Shown piece by piece: positions 42,565-51,862 of a DNA stretch of 64,000 bases (position 1 is its first letter; each line of letters opens with the position of its first letter). The stretch lies in assembly GCF_034355335.1 (NCBI RefSeq), contig NZ_CP136422.1, forward strand, positions 5,120,501 to 5,184,500, in the 5' to 3' direction. The stretch is from Blautia coccoides (GTDB taxonomy: Bacteria; Bacillota; Clostridia; Lachnospirales; Lachnospiraceae). Below the pieces are notes generated by a model. It saw only the letters and a list, made by a program, of their open reading frames with translations. It was not told the DNA's origin and searched no databases. Position numbers and translations under genes: made by a program.

Positions 42565-43956
42565 CTACTTTACAGTCACGTTTTCCTCGCCCACAATTCG
42601 TTTCATCTCTGATTCAAAGGTAGCTGCGGCATCTTCCGGTGTCGCGCTTCCCATGGCAATACTCTCCACTACCTCAGTAAACATAGTTGTAAGGGTAGAA
42701 TATCCCTCTACAGATGGTCTGAAATGTGCATATGGCAGCATTTCACCGGCTTCTTTTACCACGGACATCTTCTGTGATAAGTAGATATCATCCTCCATTA
42801 CATCCTTACGCACTGCCAGGTCTCCTGAAAACATAGCGTATTTGAGCTGACAGTCTTTTCCTGCAATGAATTTCAGAAGTTCCTCGCCACCCGCTTTATT
42901 ATTGGCATTCTTTGGAATTGCCCAGGTCCATCCGCCTGACATCGTGCTGAAACCGTCACCGCTGCCGTCATATGTAGGAATCTTGACAGCCGCCCATGTA
43001 TCAAGCGCTTCCGGCCATTCATAATTTCTTCCCTCACCCCAGTTTCCTGGTACCCAGCTTCCTGTGATGATCATACCCAATTTTCCGTTCTTCATATAAT
43101 CACTTACAAAGAGATCTTCCACTTTCTGTTGTGATACGATGCTGAGAGGCGCCCCTATTTTTTCCACATTGTAAACGTCATTTACAAAATTGTAGACCTT
43201 CAGTAAATTCTCTTTATCAACAATCCATTTCTTTGACTCAAAATCATAGAGCGTTCCGCCTGTTCCAGAGTAAAGCTCCTGGAACGTTCTCATGGAAGTC
43301 TCCTCAGGTGAAGTTTTGGATGCATACAGGAAGAACGGAATAAATCCATCGCCTCCGATTTCTTTCAGTTTCCTGCCGGCTTCCAGGATCTCATCCCAGT
43401 TCTTTGGCTGAAACGGAACAGAAACACCGGCTTCCTCCATCAGCTTTTTGTCATACCAGAGACACTGGGTATCTGTTGAAAAAGGAACGCCATACTGTAC
43501 CCCGTCAGCTCCTTTTGCGCCATCCAGGATAGCTTCCTCAAACTGTCCTGCATCCTCCCAGTTTTTCATAAACTCATCCAGCGGTTCCAGATAACCGGCT
43601 TCTGCGTCAGACATGATCATAAAACCATCCTCAGTGATCAGGTCAGGAGATGTCTCTTTTGACTGCATCATCATTGTGATCTTTGTATACATATCAGAAC
43701 CATTGACGATCTCAATGATCTCCACTTTCTTTCCCGGATTCTGTTTTTCAAACTCGTCCGCCAGTCCTCTGTAAAAATCAACACGATCTGCCCCCACAGC
43801 CATCTTGATCACATCAGAATCTGAAGAACCGCCGCTGCTTTCTTCCGTACCCGCCTTTTTTGACTCGCCTGCGGTCTTCTCACCCCCGCTTCCGCATCCG
43901 ATCAGCGATACACACATCATAGCTGCCAACAGTCCTGCAATTTTCTTTTTAAACAT
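42565..43956 (-). CDS. ABC transporter sugar-binding lipoprotein
   Basis: This 463-aa extracellular solute-binding protein (family 1, MalE-like) starts with a lipoprotein signal (MFKKKIAGLLAAMMCVSLIGC, Cys21 acylated) and a Ser/Gly-rich linker. The rest matches sugar-binding folds: FEKQNPGKKVEIIEI, DLITEDGF, ITGSWVPGNW, SGGWTWAIPKNANNKAGG. It is anchored outside the membrane and delivers a mannoside-type ligand to the two permeases. It is first in the operon, driven by a promoter with repeats facing the ROK repressor gene. Confidence 0.92.
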   Translation of the reverse strand: MFKKKIAGLLAAMMCVSLIGCGSGGEKTAGESKKAGTEESSGGSSDSDVIKMAVGADRVDFYRGLADEFEKQNPGKKVEIIEIVNGSDMYTKITMMMQSKETSPDLITEDGFMIMSDAEAGYLEPLDEFMKNWEDAGQFEEAILDGAKGADGVQYGVPFSTDTQCLWYDKKLMEEAGVSVPFQPKNWDEILEAGRKLKEIGGDGFIPFFLYASKTSPEETSMRTFQELYSGTGGTLYDFESKKWIVDKENLLKVYNFVNDVYNVEKIGAPLSIVSQQKVEDLFVSDYMKNGKLGMIITGSWVPGNWGEGRNYEWPEALDTWAAVKIPTYDGSGDGFSTMSGGWTWAIPKNANNKAGGEELLKFIAGKDCQLKYAMFSGDLAVRKDVMEDDIYLSQKMSVVKEAGEMLPYAHFRPSVEGYSTLTTMFTEVVESIAMGSATPEDAAATFESEMKRIVGEENVTVK

Positions 43957-44014
43957 AAAATACCTCCTCCTTTGTTCTAAAACCAGTTTATTGGTCTCTT
44001 TTTTTGATAACCAT

Positions 44015-44043
44015 ATAGTAACATTGATTTACTATAAAGTCAA
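44015..44043 (-). promoter_or_regulatory. Promoter of the mannoside operon with ROK-operator-like repeats
   Basis: TTGACT (44038-44043) and TACTAT (44015-44020) lie 17 bp apart on the minus strand. TATAGTAAA occurs twice (in the spacer and just upstream of the -35), about 20 bp apart, giving candidate half-sites for the divergent ROK regulator. Confidence 0.6.
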
Positions 44044-44160
44044 TTTATTTTACTATATAGTGTGCATTTCGACCTTTTTAACATTTTTATATCATATTTT
44101 TTGTGCATTTTTTACACTTTATTCCGGTATACTCAAAGCTTAAGTAAATCGTTCGTACTA

Positions 44161-44189
44161 TTGCCTTTTAACGGCATCTATACTATAAT
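44161..44189 (+). promoter_or_regulatory. Promoter of the ROK regulator gene
   Basis: TTGCCT (44161-44166) and TATAAT (44184-44189) are 17 bp apart on the plus strand, about 118 bp before the ATG. Together with the minus-strand promoter it accounts for the 43957-44306 gap. Confidence 0.6.
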
Positions 44190-44306
44190 GAATTTAGAAT
44201 ATAAAATTAGTCTGCATTTATGGATCTGTTTCTAGATTTGACTCTATTTCCCGACTGGGTTCCTATAAATGCACATTCTCAATTTATTATATAAAGGCGG
44301 TATTGT

Positions 44307-45536
44307 ATGCTGGAAAAAACTGGTTCAAATATTCAAGATGTGAAATCTAAAAACAGAATGCTTGTTTTAAAACACATTGCAACAAGCAGCGGAATTTCAA
44401 GAGTTGATATTGCCCGGAGTACCGGGCTGTCAAAAATGACGGTGGGCAACATTGTCACAGAGCTTCTCAGCTCCGGCTTAGCGGAAGAAACTATCAATGT
44501 CTCCAATAATGCTTCAGCAATTTACGGGCGCAGACCTATTCTCCTCACCCTGGCTCAAAACTCACCCTGCATCTGCGGAATGCTGATCAAAAGAAAGCTG
44601 TGCCAGATTGTTCTTTCAGACTTAGGAGGCAGGATCTTTAAACAGGTGGATTATCCCTATGACACGCTGGACAGTTCTGATGACCTGCTGCGCATTCTGC
44701 TCAGGGCCTATACTGAATGTGCAGAAAGCACTGACCGGCGCATCACGTCCATCGGAATCGCCTCCCTTGGTCCCCTGGATTCCTCACGGGGAATCATTTT
44801 GAATCCTCCCTATTTTTACGATATTGAAAATCTGCCTATAGTTTCAATCATAAGTGAAAAGACGGGTCTGCCCGTATTTCTGGTAAACGACGCAACCGCG
44901 GGAGCTTTTTCGGAAAAACTGTTTGGTTCAGGTACCTCCATATCTAATTTCGCTTATCTCCATATCATGAACGGAATCGGTGCCGGCTTTATTCTGAACC
45001 ATGCTTTATATGACGGAGACTCCGGGCAGAGCGGTGAGATCGGACATACCTCCATTAATTTTGACGGTCCTCTCTGTGCCTGCGGCAACAGGGGCTGCCT
45101 TGATCTGTACGCGAACCTGGATAATCTGCAACAGAGGATAAAAGAGCTTGCTCCCTTTTACCCCAATTCACCCTTATCCATTCCCCAGACTCCCAGCTGG
45201 CTTGAGATCATTTCCTCAGGTAATCAACACGACCCTCTCGCGATCACTGTTCTGGAGGAATTCTGTTCCTACATATCTTATTCACTGACTAATACTTTAA
45301 ATCTGTTGAACCTTTCCACCATTATTGTGGGATACGATTCGGACGGGACCAATACCATTATAGAGGATCTGCTGTATCACAAGTTATCTAAAATAACGCT
45401 CACGGCAAAATCTAATCCTCTGTCTGTTCTCCACTCAACCTTCGGAGGCAATGCCCCGCTCATTGGTTCTGTCGCCCTGGCGGCAGACAAAATCTTCAGC
45501 GGCCACCTCTCATTGTTGGAGCTGGAGACCCTGTGA
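44307..45536 (+). CDS. ROK-family (NagC/XylR-type) transcriptional repressor
   Basis: This 409-aa protein has an N-terminal winged helix (ISRVDIARSTGLSKMTVGNI, 30-49) and a ROK sugar-binding domain with NDATAGA (194-200), GIGAGF and the intact zinc motif CACGNRGC (257-264). It diverges from the mannoside operon and should repress it until a sugar or sugar phosphate binds. AAGGCGG lies before the ATG. In contrast to the operon's ROK kinase, it keeps the zinc motif but not the kinase role. Confidence 0.9.
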   Translation: MLEKTGSNIQDVKSKNRMLVLKHIATSSGISRVDIARSTGLSKMTVGNIVTELLSSGLAEETINVSNNASAIYGRRPILLTLAQNSPCICGMLIKRKLCQIVLSDLGGRIFKQVDYPYDTLDSSDDLLRILLRAYTECAESTDRRITSIGIASLGPLDSSRGIILNPPYFYDIENLPIVSIISEKTGLPVFLVNDATAGAFSEKLFGSGTSISNFAYLHIMNGIGAGFILNHALYDGDSGQSGEIGHTSINFDGPLCACGNRGCLDLYANLDNLQQRIKELAPFYPNSPLSIPQTPSWLEIISSGNQHDPLAITVLEEFCSYISYSLTNTLNLLNLSTIIVGYDSDGTNTIIEDLLYHKLSKITLTAKSNPLSVLHSTFGGNAPLIGSVALAADKIFSGHLSLLELETL

Positions 45537-45543
45537 CGCAAAA

Positions 45544-45598
45544 AAGGCCCTGTATACCATGGAACAGCCATCATCTATTCCATGGTATACAGGGCCTT
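45544..45598. terminator. Terminator between convergent ROK and HAAS-type genes
   Basis: AAGGCCCTGTATACCATGGAA is matched by its perfect inverse at 45578-45598. The minus-strand side ends in a run of T, so it certainly suits the HAAS-type gene, and it also faces the ROK gene. Confidence 0.8.
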
Positions 45599-45616
45599 AT
45601 CTCACTCCCACTGCTG

Positions 45617-46102
45617 TTACATCTTCCTGCGCAGAAAAGAAAGCAGGATCAAAACTGCCACGATCGGCAGCACCACCGGCAAAAGCGCGCTGACAATACT
45701 GATGATCAAAGCGATCACTCCCACCGCGATCAATATCCCCAGTGCCAGATGAACCGTAGGATTCTTGTGCAATTTTTCCTGCACATGATGGAATCCGCTG
45801 CCGGAGTTTTCCATGCCGTCCTGGCTATAGGAAGACTGGCCGTAGGAAGATTGACTGTAAGAGGACTGACTGCTATGTCCGTTCTGGCCGGCAGATCCGG
45901 ATGCTCCGGAAGTTTCCAGGATCGTACGGGCGATCAGACGGGGATCTCCCAGGCGGTCGGTGGCCTCTGTCTCTGATACCCCTTTGTTTATCTCGCCGCT
46001 TATATATTGGTCGTAATATTGTATATGTCCATTCACCACATTTTGAGGAAGCTCCTCTGAGAGAGTTTCCCGAAGTACATCTAAAAATTCTCGTTTGCTC
46101 AT
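45617..46102 (-). CDS. HAAS/DUF1700-type small membrane protein
   Basis: This 161-aa protein has an N-terminal helical HAAS-like domain (SKREFLDVLRETL, then HIQYYDQYI and EATDRLGDP), a low-complexity linker with SQSSYSQSSYGQSSYS repeats (about 78-95), and two closely spaced C-terminal hydrophobic segments (about 118-155). Such proteins are commonly encoded near PadR-type regulators and act with them in membrane sensing, but no PadR gene lies beside this one. Function is unknown. GGAAAGGATTTT precedes the ATG. Confidence 0.75.
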   Translation of the reverse strand: MSKREFLDVLRETLSEELPQNVVNGHIQYYDQYISGEINKGVSETEATDRLGDPRLIARTILETSGASGSAGQNGHSSQSSYSQSSYGQSSYSQDGMENSGSGFHHVQEKLHKNPTVHLALGILIAVGVIALIISIVSALLPVVLPIVAVLILLSFLRRKM

Positions 46103-46192
46103 GGCATTAAAATCCTTTCCTGTTATACCGCCATCTTATCATATCTTTCCCAAAAAGTAATGATAATTCATTAAAATTTTTATAAAATTTAA

Positions 46193-46220
46193 TGAGAGTC
46201 CGGCTTCCACCGGACTCTCA
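46193..46220 (-). terminator. Stem-loop after the small export protein gene
   Basis: TGAGAGTCCGG pairs perfectly with CCGGACTCTCA around a 6-nt loop, followed on the minus strand by ATTAAATTTT, a weak T-rich tail. Confidence 0.55.
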
Positions 46221-46267
46221 CTCCCTGCTTTCACTGAACGGTCAGTTTCAGCAGCCTTTTATGAATT

Positions 46268-46768
46268 TTAACTTAATACGGAACCAAGCGCTCCATATCC
46301 CAAAAAGCACATGATAATCGTTGCCATACAGAGTCCCAGCAGAATTGCAGGAACAGATTTTTTCAAATCCACTTCAAGGAGAGACGCGATAAGCGCTCCC
46401 GTCCATGCACCTGTACCGGGGAGCGGTATACCCACAAACAAGACAAGTCCCCAGAACTCATATTTTTTGATCTTGTCACTCTTTCCCATGGCCCTTTTTT
46501 CCAGCTTCTCGATCAGAGGACAAAATAATTTTGTCTTCTTCAGCCATTTAAATATCTGCCTGATAAAGAGCAGAATGAACGGAATAGGGATAATATTCCC
46601 GATCACACAGGCAAAAACAGCCTGAAGCATAGGGATTTTCAATACGGTCGCCAATAAAAGTCCGCCCCTCAGTTCCAAAATAGGAACCATAGAGATCAGG
46701 AAGACGGCTGCCTCCGGTGTCAGAAAAGACGGCATATTCTCAGCAAACCAATGTACTACGGATTCCAT
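46268..46768 (-). CDS. Small multidrug-export-family membrane protein
   Basis: This 166-aa protein has about four hydrophobic segments and the family blocks SMVPILELRGGLLLA (near residue 26) and FVGIPLPGTGAWTGAL (near 112). The family is called small multi-drug export, but its transport role is barely documented. It follows the aminotransferase gene by 12 nt and is probably co-transcribed with it, with no obvious functional link. Confidence 0.85.
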   Translation of the reverse strand: MESVVHWFAENMPSFLTPEAAVFLISMVPILELRGGLLLATVLKIPMLQAVFACVIGNIIPIPFILLFIRQIFKWLKKTKLFCPLIEKLEKRAMGKSDKIKKYEFWGLVLFVGIPLPGTGAWTGALIASLLEVDLKKSVPAILLGLCMATIIMCFLGYGALGSVLS

Positions 46769-46780
46769 TAAAACCTCCTG

Positions 46781-47971
46781 TTACTTTACCTTGAATTCTT
46801 CTGCAAGCGCTTTGAATCCAGGCATAGAATTCATGATCGTTTCATAGGATACGCAGTAGGCGATCCGCACATAACCCGGGCAGGCAAAGGAAGATCCCGG
46901 AACAATCAGGATATTGTACTTCTTTGCTGCGGCACAGAAGACTTTCTCGTCCTCCACCGGAGATTTTACAAACAGGTAGAATGCGCCCTCGGGCTTAATG
47001 CATTCAAAGCCCAGCTCTTTCAGTCCGTTGTATAAGGCCTCCCGGTTGCGGTTGTAAAACGGTACGTCTACTTTGGCATCCAGACATTTTGCGACAACTT
47101 TCTGCATCAGGGACGGGGCATTGACATATCCCAGAATACGGGTTGCCACGTTCGCTGCTGCAATCACATCCTCAGCATCACTCACTTCATCCGGGATCAC
47201 CAGATAACCGATACGCTCACCCGGAAGAGACAGGGATTTGCTGTAGGAATAACCAATGATAGCATTTTCATAGTATTTTGTCAAATATGGAACCTCAATT
47301 CCATCATAAACCAGCTCTCTGTACGGCTCATCCGAAATGAGATAAATATCGGTTCCCAACTCTTTTTCCTTGCCGCGGAGAATATCTGCCATTTTCCTGA
47401 TGGTATCCTCTGAGTAGACAACACCTGTTGGGTTGTTGGGGGAATTGATGATTACTGCCTTTGTATTGGCAGTTATCTTCTGTTCCAGTTCCTCCAGATT
47501 GGGCTGGAAATTTTCTGTGTTGGGGCTTACTACCACAATCTTCCCGTCATAGTTGGAGACATAGCTGTTGTACTCTCCAAAATACGGTGCAATAACGATC
47601 ACTTCATCCCCAGGATTCAGCAGTGTTTTCAAGATCACATTTAATCCGCCTGCTGCGCCAACAGTCATGATAATATTCTGCTCGCCAAAGGAAGTCTGAA
47701 ACCTCCTGTTGATGGAATCTGCAATTGCCGCCCTCACGTCCTCATATCCGCTGTTGTTCATATAGCCGTGCAGAACAACAGGGTCTTCCTTCTCCAGCTC
47801 CTCAAAAACCGCTTTTTTTACTTCAGCCGGTGCCGGAACATTGGGGTTGCCAAGACTGAAATCATATACATTCTCTGCCCCATACTTTGCGGCCATGATC
47901 TTGCCTTCCTCAAACATTGCGCGGATGGCTGAACTGTTTTTTACTAAATCTACCATTTTATCTGCTATCAT
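46781..47971 (-). CDS. PLP-dependent aminotransferase (aspartate-type, class I)
   Basis: This 396-aa fold-type I aminotransferase has the GAAGGLNVIL cofactor region, NSPNNPTGVVYS, SDEPYRELVYDG and the PLP lysine in YSYSKSLSLPGERIGYL. It probably transfers the amino group between an amino acid and 2-oxoglutarate; aspartate is the family default but other substrates are possible. The start at 47971 follows AAAGGAAG; an ATG at 48010 is upstream of the ribosome site. Confidence 0.9.
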   Translation of the reverse strand: MIADKMVDLVKNSSAIRAMFEEGKIMAAKYGAENVYDFSLGNPNVPAPAEVKKAVFEELEKEDPVVLHGYMNNSGYEDVRAAIADSINRRFQTSFGEQNIIMTVGAAGGLNVILKTLLNPGDEVIVIAPYFGEYNSYVSNYDGKIVVVSPNTENFQPNLEELEQKITANTKAVIINSPNNPTGVVYSEDTIRKMADILRGKEKELGTDIYLISDEPYRELVYDGIEVPYLTKYYENAIIGYSYSKSLSLPGERIGYLVIPDEVSDAEDVIAAANVATRILGYVNAPSLMQKVVAKCLDAKVDVPFYNRNREALYNGLKELGFECIKPEGAFYLFVKSPVEDEKVFCAAAKKYNILIVPGSSFACPGYVRIAYCVSYETIMNSMPGFKALAEEFKVK

Positions 47972-48150
47972 AATACTTATCTTCCTTTCTGTGTAATTTT
48001 CCCAAAGCATGTTTCAAATTCTTTTTCGCAAAATGCACATAATTTGTGCTGCTTAAGACACACTCTAACTCGGTTATCTACGATTATACCATTTTCCGCC
48101 GGACAAAATCAACGTTTTAACACATTAAACCAAAAAAATATTTCTTTCAT

Positions 48151-49884
48151 CTACACAAAGGACAGCTTATAGAGACTGCTGTACAGTCCCTCTCTCTGCA
48201 TCAGCTCCTCATGGGTCCCCTCCTCGGCAATTCCATCATCTGTGAGTACAAGGATCCTCTGGGCTTTGCGGATCGTGGACAGCCTGTGGGCAATGACAAA
48301 TGTGGTCCTGTCTTTTGCCAGGCTCTCCAGAGACTGCTGTACAATCTTCTCACTCTCATTGTCTAGGGCAGATGTGGCCTCATCAAAAATCAGTATTGGC
48401 GGGTTCTTTAAAAATACCCTTGCAATGGACAGCCTTTGCTTCTGGCCTCCTGAGAGCTTCACACCCCTCTGTCCGATATCCGTGTCATAACCATTCTCCA
48501 GACCCATTATAAATTCATGGGCATTGGCTGCCTTGGCTGCACGCAGTACCTCCTCGTCCGTGGCATCCGGTTTGCCGTAGCGGATATTCTCCATTACGGT
48601 TCCCGCAAAGAGATACACGTCCTGCTGTACAATGCCGATATGATTTCTGAGACTCTGGAGCTTGATCTTTCTGATATCCATGCCGTCCAGACATACGCTT
48701 CCGCCGCTCACATCATAGAATCTGGGAATGAGACTGCACAGGGTTGTTTTTCCTGCACCTGAGCTTCCTACAAGAGCCACATATTCCCCTGCTTTTACAG
48801 TCAGATCCACATGACTGAGCACTTCCTCCTGGCTCTCCTCATAGTGGAAGGAAACATCCTTAAAAGCGATCTCTCCCTTCACATCCCCCAGCTCCACAGC
48901 CTCCGGCACGTCCTTGATGTCCGGTGCAATTGCCATGATCTCCAGAAACCTTGAGTATCCGCTGTATCCGTTCTGGAACTGCTCTGTAAAGGTGATCAGC
49001 TTCTTTACCGGGTCTGTAAAGTTATTGATGTACAAAAGCACTGTCACCAGATCTTCCACAGGCATTTTCCCTCTTGTCATAAAGTATGCACCAACCAGAA
49101 GCACAGTTATGGTAATCAAGGTTGTGAAAGCTCCCATACCGGAATTATAAGTCCCCATATACTTATAGCTGCGCTTCTTGGAATCCACAAAACGCTCATT
49201 GCCCCTCTGGAACTTTTTCATCTCTTCCTTCTCGTTGGCAAAAGATTTTACCACTCGGATACCGGAAAGGCTGTCCTCAATCTGGGTATTGATATCCGCG
49301 ATCCTGGCTCTGTTCTCCCGGAACGCTGACTTCATCTTCCTGTTATAGATAAAGGCGTAAATAAGCAGAAACGGCACAAACAGGAATGCTGAAAGGGCCA
49401 GTTTTATGTTGATAAACATCAGAATAATAAACGCGCCGATAAATTTAATAATAGAGATAACCAGATCCTCCGGCCCGTGATGAAGCAGTTCACTGATATC
49501 AAACAGATCAGAAGTGATTCTGGACAAAAGATGTCCTACCTTCTGGTTGTCGTAAAAGGCAAAAGACAGCTTCTGGTAATGCCCGAAAATCTCATTGCGC
49601 ATATCCCGCTCTATCCTGGCCCCCATGATATGCCCGTAATAGGCAATATAAAAGTTACAGAATGCCTCCACCAGTACCAGAACCACCATGAAGATTCCCA
49701 GCTTCACGATCAAATCCGTTGCCTCCTGCACAGGCTGGTTCACAACCGTGCTGGTGATATAACGTACAATAAGCGGTATTACAAGGGTGATCCCGGCCCC
49801 TAAAACCGCAAAAAACAAGTCAGAAAAAAACAAACCCTTATAGGGCTTATAGTAGCTGACCAGTCTCTTCAGTGTTTTTCCCAT
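48151..49884 (-). CDS. ABC exporter half-transporter (fused membrane and ATPase domains)
   Basis: This 577-aa protein has six hydrophobic helices in its first 310 residues and a nucleotide-binding domain with Walker A GSSGAGKTT, the Q-loop in GIVQQDVYLFAG, signature LSGGQKQR and Walker B ILIFDEATSALD. It should act as a dimer, exporting lipid or drug-like molecules. The start at 49884 begins the family-typical N-terminus and leaves no overlap with the upstream subtilase gene; the frame is open to 50019 without a better site. Substrate unknown. Confidence 0.9.
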   Translation of the reverse strand: MGKTLKRLVSYYKPYKGLFFSDLFFAVLGAGITLVIPLIVRYITSTVVNQPVQEATDLIVKLGIFMVVLVLVEAFCNFYIAYYGHIMGARIERDMRNEIFGHYQKLSFAFYDNQKVGHLLSRITSDLFDISELLHHGPEDLVISIIKFIGAFIILMFINIKLALSAFLFVPFLLIYAFIYNRKMKSAFRENRARIADINTQIEDSLSGIRVVKSFANEKEEMKKFQRGNERFVDSKKRSYKYMGTYNSGMGAFTTLITITVLLVGAYFMTRGKMPVEDLVTVLLYINNFTDPVKKLITFTEQFQNGYSGYSRFLEIMAIAPDIKDVPEAVELGDVKGEIAFKDVSFHYEESQEEVLSHVDLTVKAGEYVALVGSSGAGKTTLCSLIPRFYDVSGGSVCLDGMDIRKIKLQSLRNHIGIVQQDVYLFAGTVMENIRYGKPDATDEEVLRAAKAANAHEFIMGLENGYDTDIGQRGVKLSGGQKQRLSIARVFLKNPPILIFDEATSALDNESEKIVQQSLESLAKDRTTFVIAHRLSTIRKAQRILVLTDDGIAEEGTHEELMQREGLYSSLYKLSFV

Positions 49885-49948
49885 CTCTTTTTGTCTCTCC
49901 TTTTCCTCTTCTTGTCTGTTGTGGGGATTTTCATTATAATCACAGTAT

Positions 49949-49983
49949 AAAACAGGACACTGCTTTTGGCAATGTCCTGTTTT
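49949..49983 (-). terminator. Terminator after the subtilase gene
   Basis: AAAACAGGACACTG pairs with CAATGTCCTGTTTT with one mismatch around a 7-nt loop. It lies between the subtilase and ABC exporter genes; the T-rich end follows on the minus strand. Confidence 0.6.
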
Positions 49984-49991
49984 ACAAACTT

Positions 49992-51734
49992 TTATATAGG
50001 AAAGCTGTCCCTGAGGCACAGCGCCCCGTATCCTGTCTGGTTGTTGGGATAAGGTCCGCCCAGAAGGTGGCGGGCGCCTCTGCGCAGATATGCTTTTACT
50101 TTCTCCCCATAGAGAAATGCGTCATTCCCCTTCACGATCCCCCACTCCATTAAAAGGGCAGAGGAGCCTGTGACAAAAGGTGTTGCAAAAGAGGTACCCG
50201 TCCTGGACGTATAGCCGCCGTTTGGGGATGCAGTTGTGATATCCACGCCGGGAGCCGCTATATCCGGCTTTACCAGATTGGTAACTCTGGTAAAGCCGCG
50301 CCCGGAAAAATCCGCGTAGGCCTGGTATCTGGAATTATAGGCGCCCACAGAGATCACACGCCCGGCTGTGGAAGGAATCGTGAGCGTGATCTCCGGCACC
50401 GGAAATAAAAATCGCGTTCCCTCGTTCAGAGCCGCTCCCCCCGGCATCCAAAGATTATATCTTCCGTCCACAATCCTCCCGGGTATGAGATTGATTTTCC
50501 ACACACCACTGTCCACATATGTATTCTGGGGGATAAAATCAATAAAAATCTCCTGAGAAAGACTGAATGGACTTGGTTTTCCATAATAGATCAAAATCTG
50601 TGTGGTTCCCAATTGGAACCGCTGTGGTCCCAGTATTTCCTGAAACGGACCTGCCACCTGTCCGTTGGGATGCTGCAGGGAAATATCCATCCGGTCCACG
50701 TACTGTTTCCAAATCTGTATATTCATCCCCGTCTCATAACCACCCACCTGAAACTGCACGCTCTGACTCTCGCTCTGCTCCAAAACACCTGAAGTATGTA
50801 TCGCTTTATTGCCCTCATTTCCCGTCCCCACACAGATCACTGTCCGCCCCAGGATGGAGGCGCTGTCCAGATATAATTCTATGAGCGACTCACCGCTGTG
50901 TGAGCCATAATTATTTCCAAAGCTCAGGTTCAGGGCAAGAGGCATTCCCATGGCAATGGACTGACGGATGCAGTAGTCAATCCCCTGCATCAGTTCTGTG
51001 GTCCTGGGGAATCCCTCTGCCTGAGGTGTTCCCAGCTTCACAACTATGATCTGGCTCTGGGAAGCCACCCCTCTGTGAAGCCCCCCTGAAGCCCTTCCGT
51101 TCCCGGCCGCAATCCCCAGAACCCCTGTTCCGTGTCCGCTCAGATCACGGCTGGGGACCACTGCATACCGTTCCGCAGGCACGGGCATCTGAAGCGCCTC
51201 ATCAATCTGCTCTTTTGTATACTCTGTTCCCATAACATAGCCCTGAGGCGGATCACCCGGCACAGTCTGATCCCACAATCTGAGGATACGGCTGCTCCCG
51301 TCTTCATTGCGGAAATCAGGATGGGCGTAGTCCACTCCCGAATCCACACAGCCCACAAGCACACCTGAGCCGAAAAGCGGCTGTCCAAGAGGCGAAAAAC
51401 CGCTCTGTACCGGATTGATACAGGAGGCGGCCCGTCCCTGCTCCACTGTAAAAAACAGCCTTTTGGGCTTCTCGACGAACTCTATCTGAGGATACTCCGT
51501 AAGGCTTTGGATACGTCTTTCCGGTACAGAGAGGATGGCAAAACCACCCAGCAGCTCCACTGCCCGGATCTCCGGATCCAGTGCCCCCTGCAGGCTCCCG
51601 GAATATTTAACAATTAAATCCCATCTTCTCTCCTCCGGCTCAAAGCCCACATCTAAAACCAATGATTTTTCCCGTTCCTGCGGCGTAGCATCCAGTGCCA
51701 GGTTTAACAGATTTTCCAGCTTCTGATCCTGCAT
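49992..51734 (-). CDS. Subtilisin-like serine protease, Csp-like
   Basis: This 580-aa S8 protease has an intact catalytic triad: D131 in CVDSGVDYAHPDF, H201 in SGHGTGVLG and S515 in GTSFATPF. A prodomain-like region precedes the triad (1-120), and a long insertion with beta-sandwich character separates H201 and S515, as in clostridial Csp germination proteases. There is no signal peptide. The start at 51734 follows AGGGAG. Csp proteins activate cortex lytic enzymes at spore germination; that role is possible here but no sleC is nearby. Confidence 0.85.
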   Translation of the reverse strand: MQDQKLENLLNLALDATPQEREKSLVLDVGFEPEERRWDLIVKYSGSLQGALDPEIRAVELLGGFAILSVPERRIQSLTEYPQIEFVEKPKRLFFTVEQGRAASCINPVQSGFSPLGQPLFGSGVLVGCVDSGVDYAHPDFRNEDGSSRILRLWDQTVPGDPPQGYVMGTEYTKEQIDEALQMPVPAERYAVVPSRDLSGHGTGVLGIAAGNGRASGGLHRGVASQSQIIVVKLGTPQAEGFPRTTELMQGIDYCIRQSIAMGMPLALNLSFGNNYGSHSGESLIELYLDSASILGRTVICVGTGNEGNKAIHTSGVLEQSESQSVQFQVGGYETGMNIQIWKQYVDRMDISLQHPNGQVAGPFQEILGPQRFQLGTTQILIYYGKPSPFSLSQEIFIDFIPQNTYVDSGVWKINLIPGRIVDGRYNLWMPGGAALNEGTRFLFPVPEITLTIPSTAGRVISVGAYNSRYQAYADFSGRGFTRVTNLVKPDIAAPGVDITTASPNGGYTSRTGTSFATPFVTGSSALLMEWGIVKGNDAFLYGEKVKAYLRRGARHLLGGPYPNNQTGYGALCLRDSFPI

Positions 51735-51774
51735 AACGACTCCCTGTTTTTTGCTGTATCTCTTCATTATATGC

Positions 51775-51824
51775 AAAAAAAGCAGTCAAAATCTGCTCTT
51801 TTAAACAGATATTGACTGCTTTTA
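51775..51824 (-). terminator. Terminator after the formate channel gene
   Basis: AGCAGTCAAAATCTG pairs with CAGATATTGACTGCT (one mismatch), followed on the minus strand by TTTTTT. Confidence 0.75.
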
Positions 51825-51862
51825 AGTATCCTTCCAAACAGATATCCGCTGCCTGGATCAAT

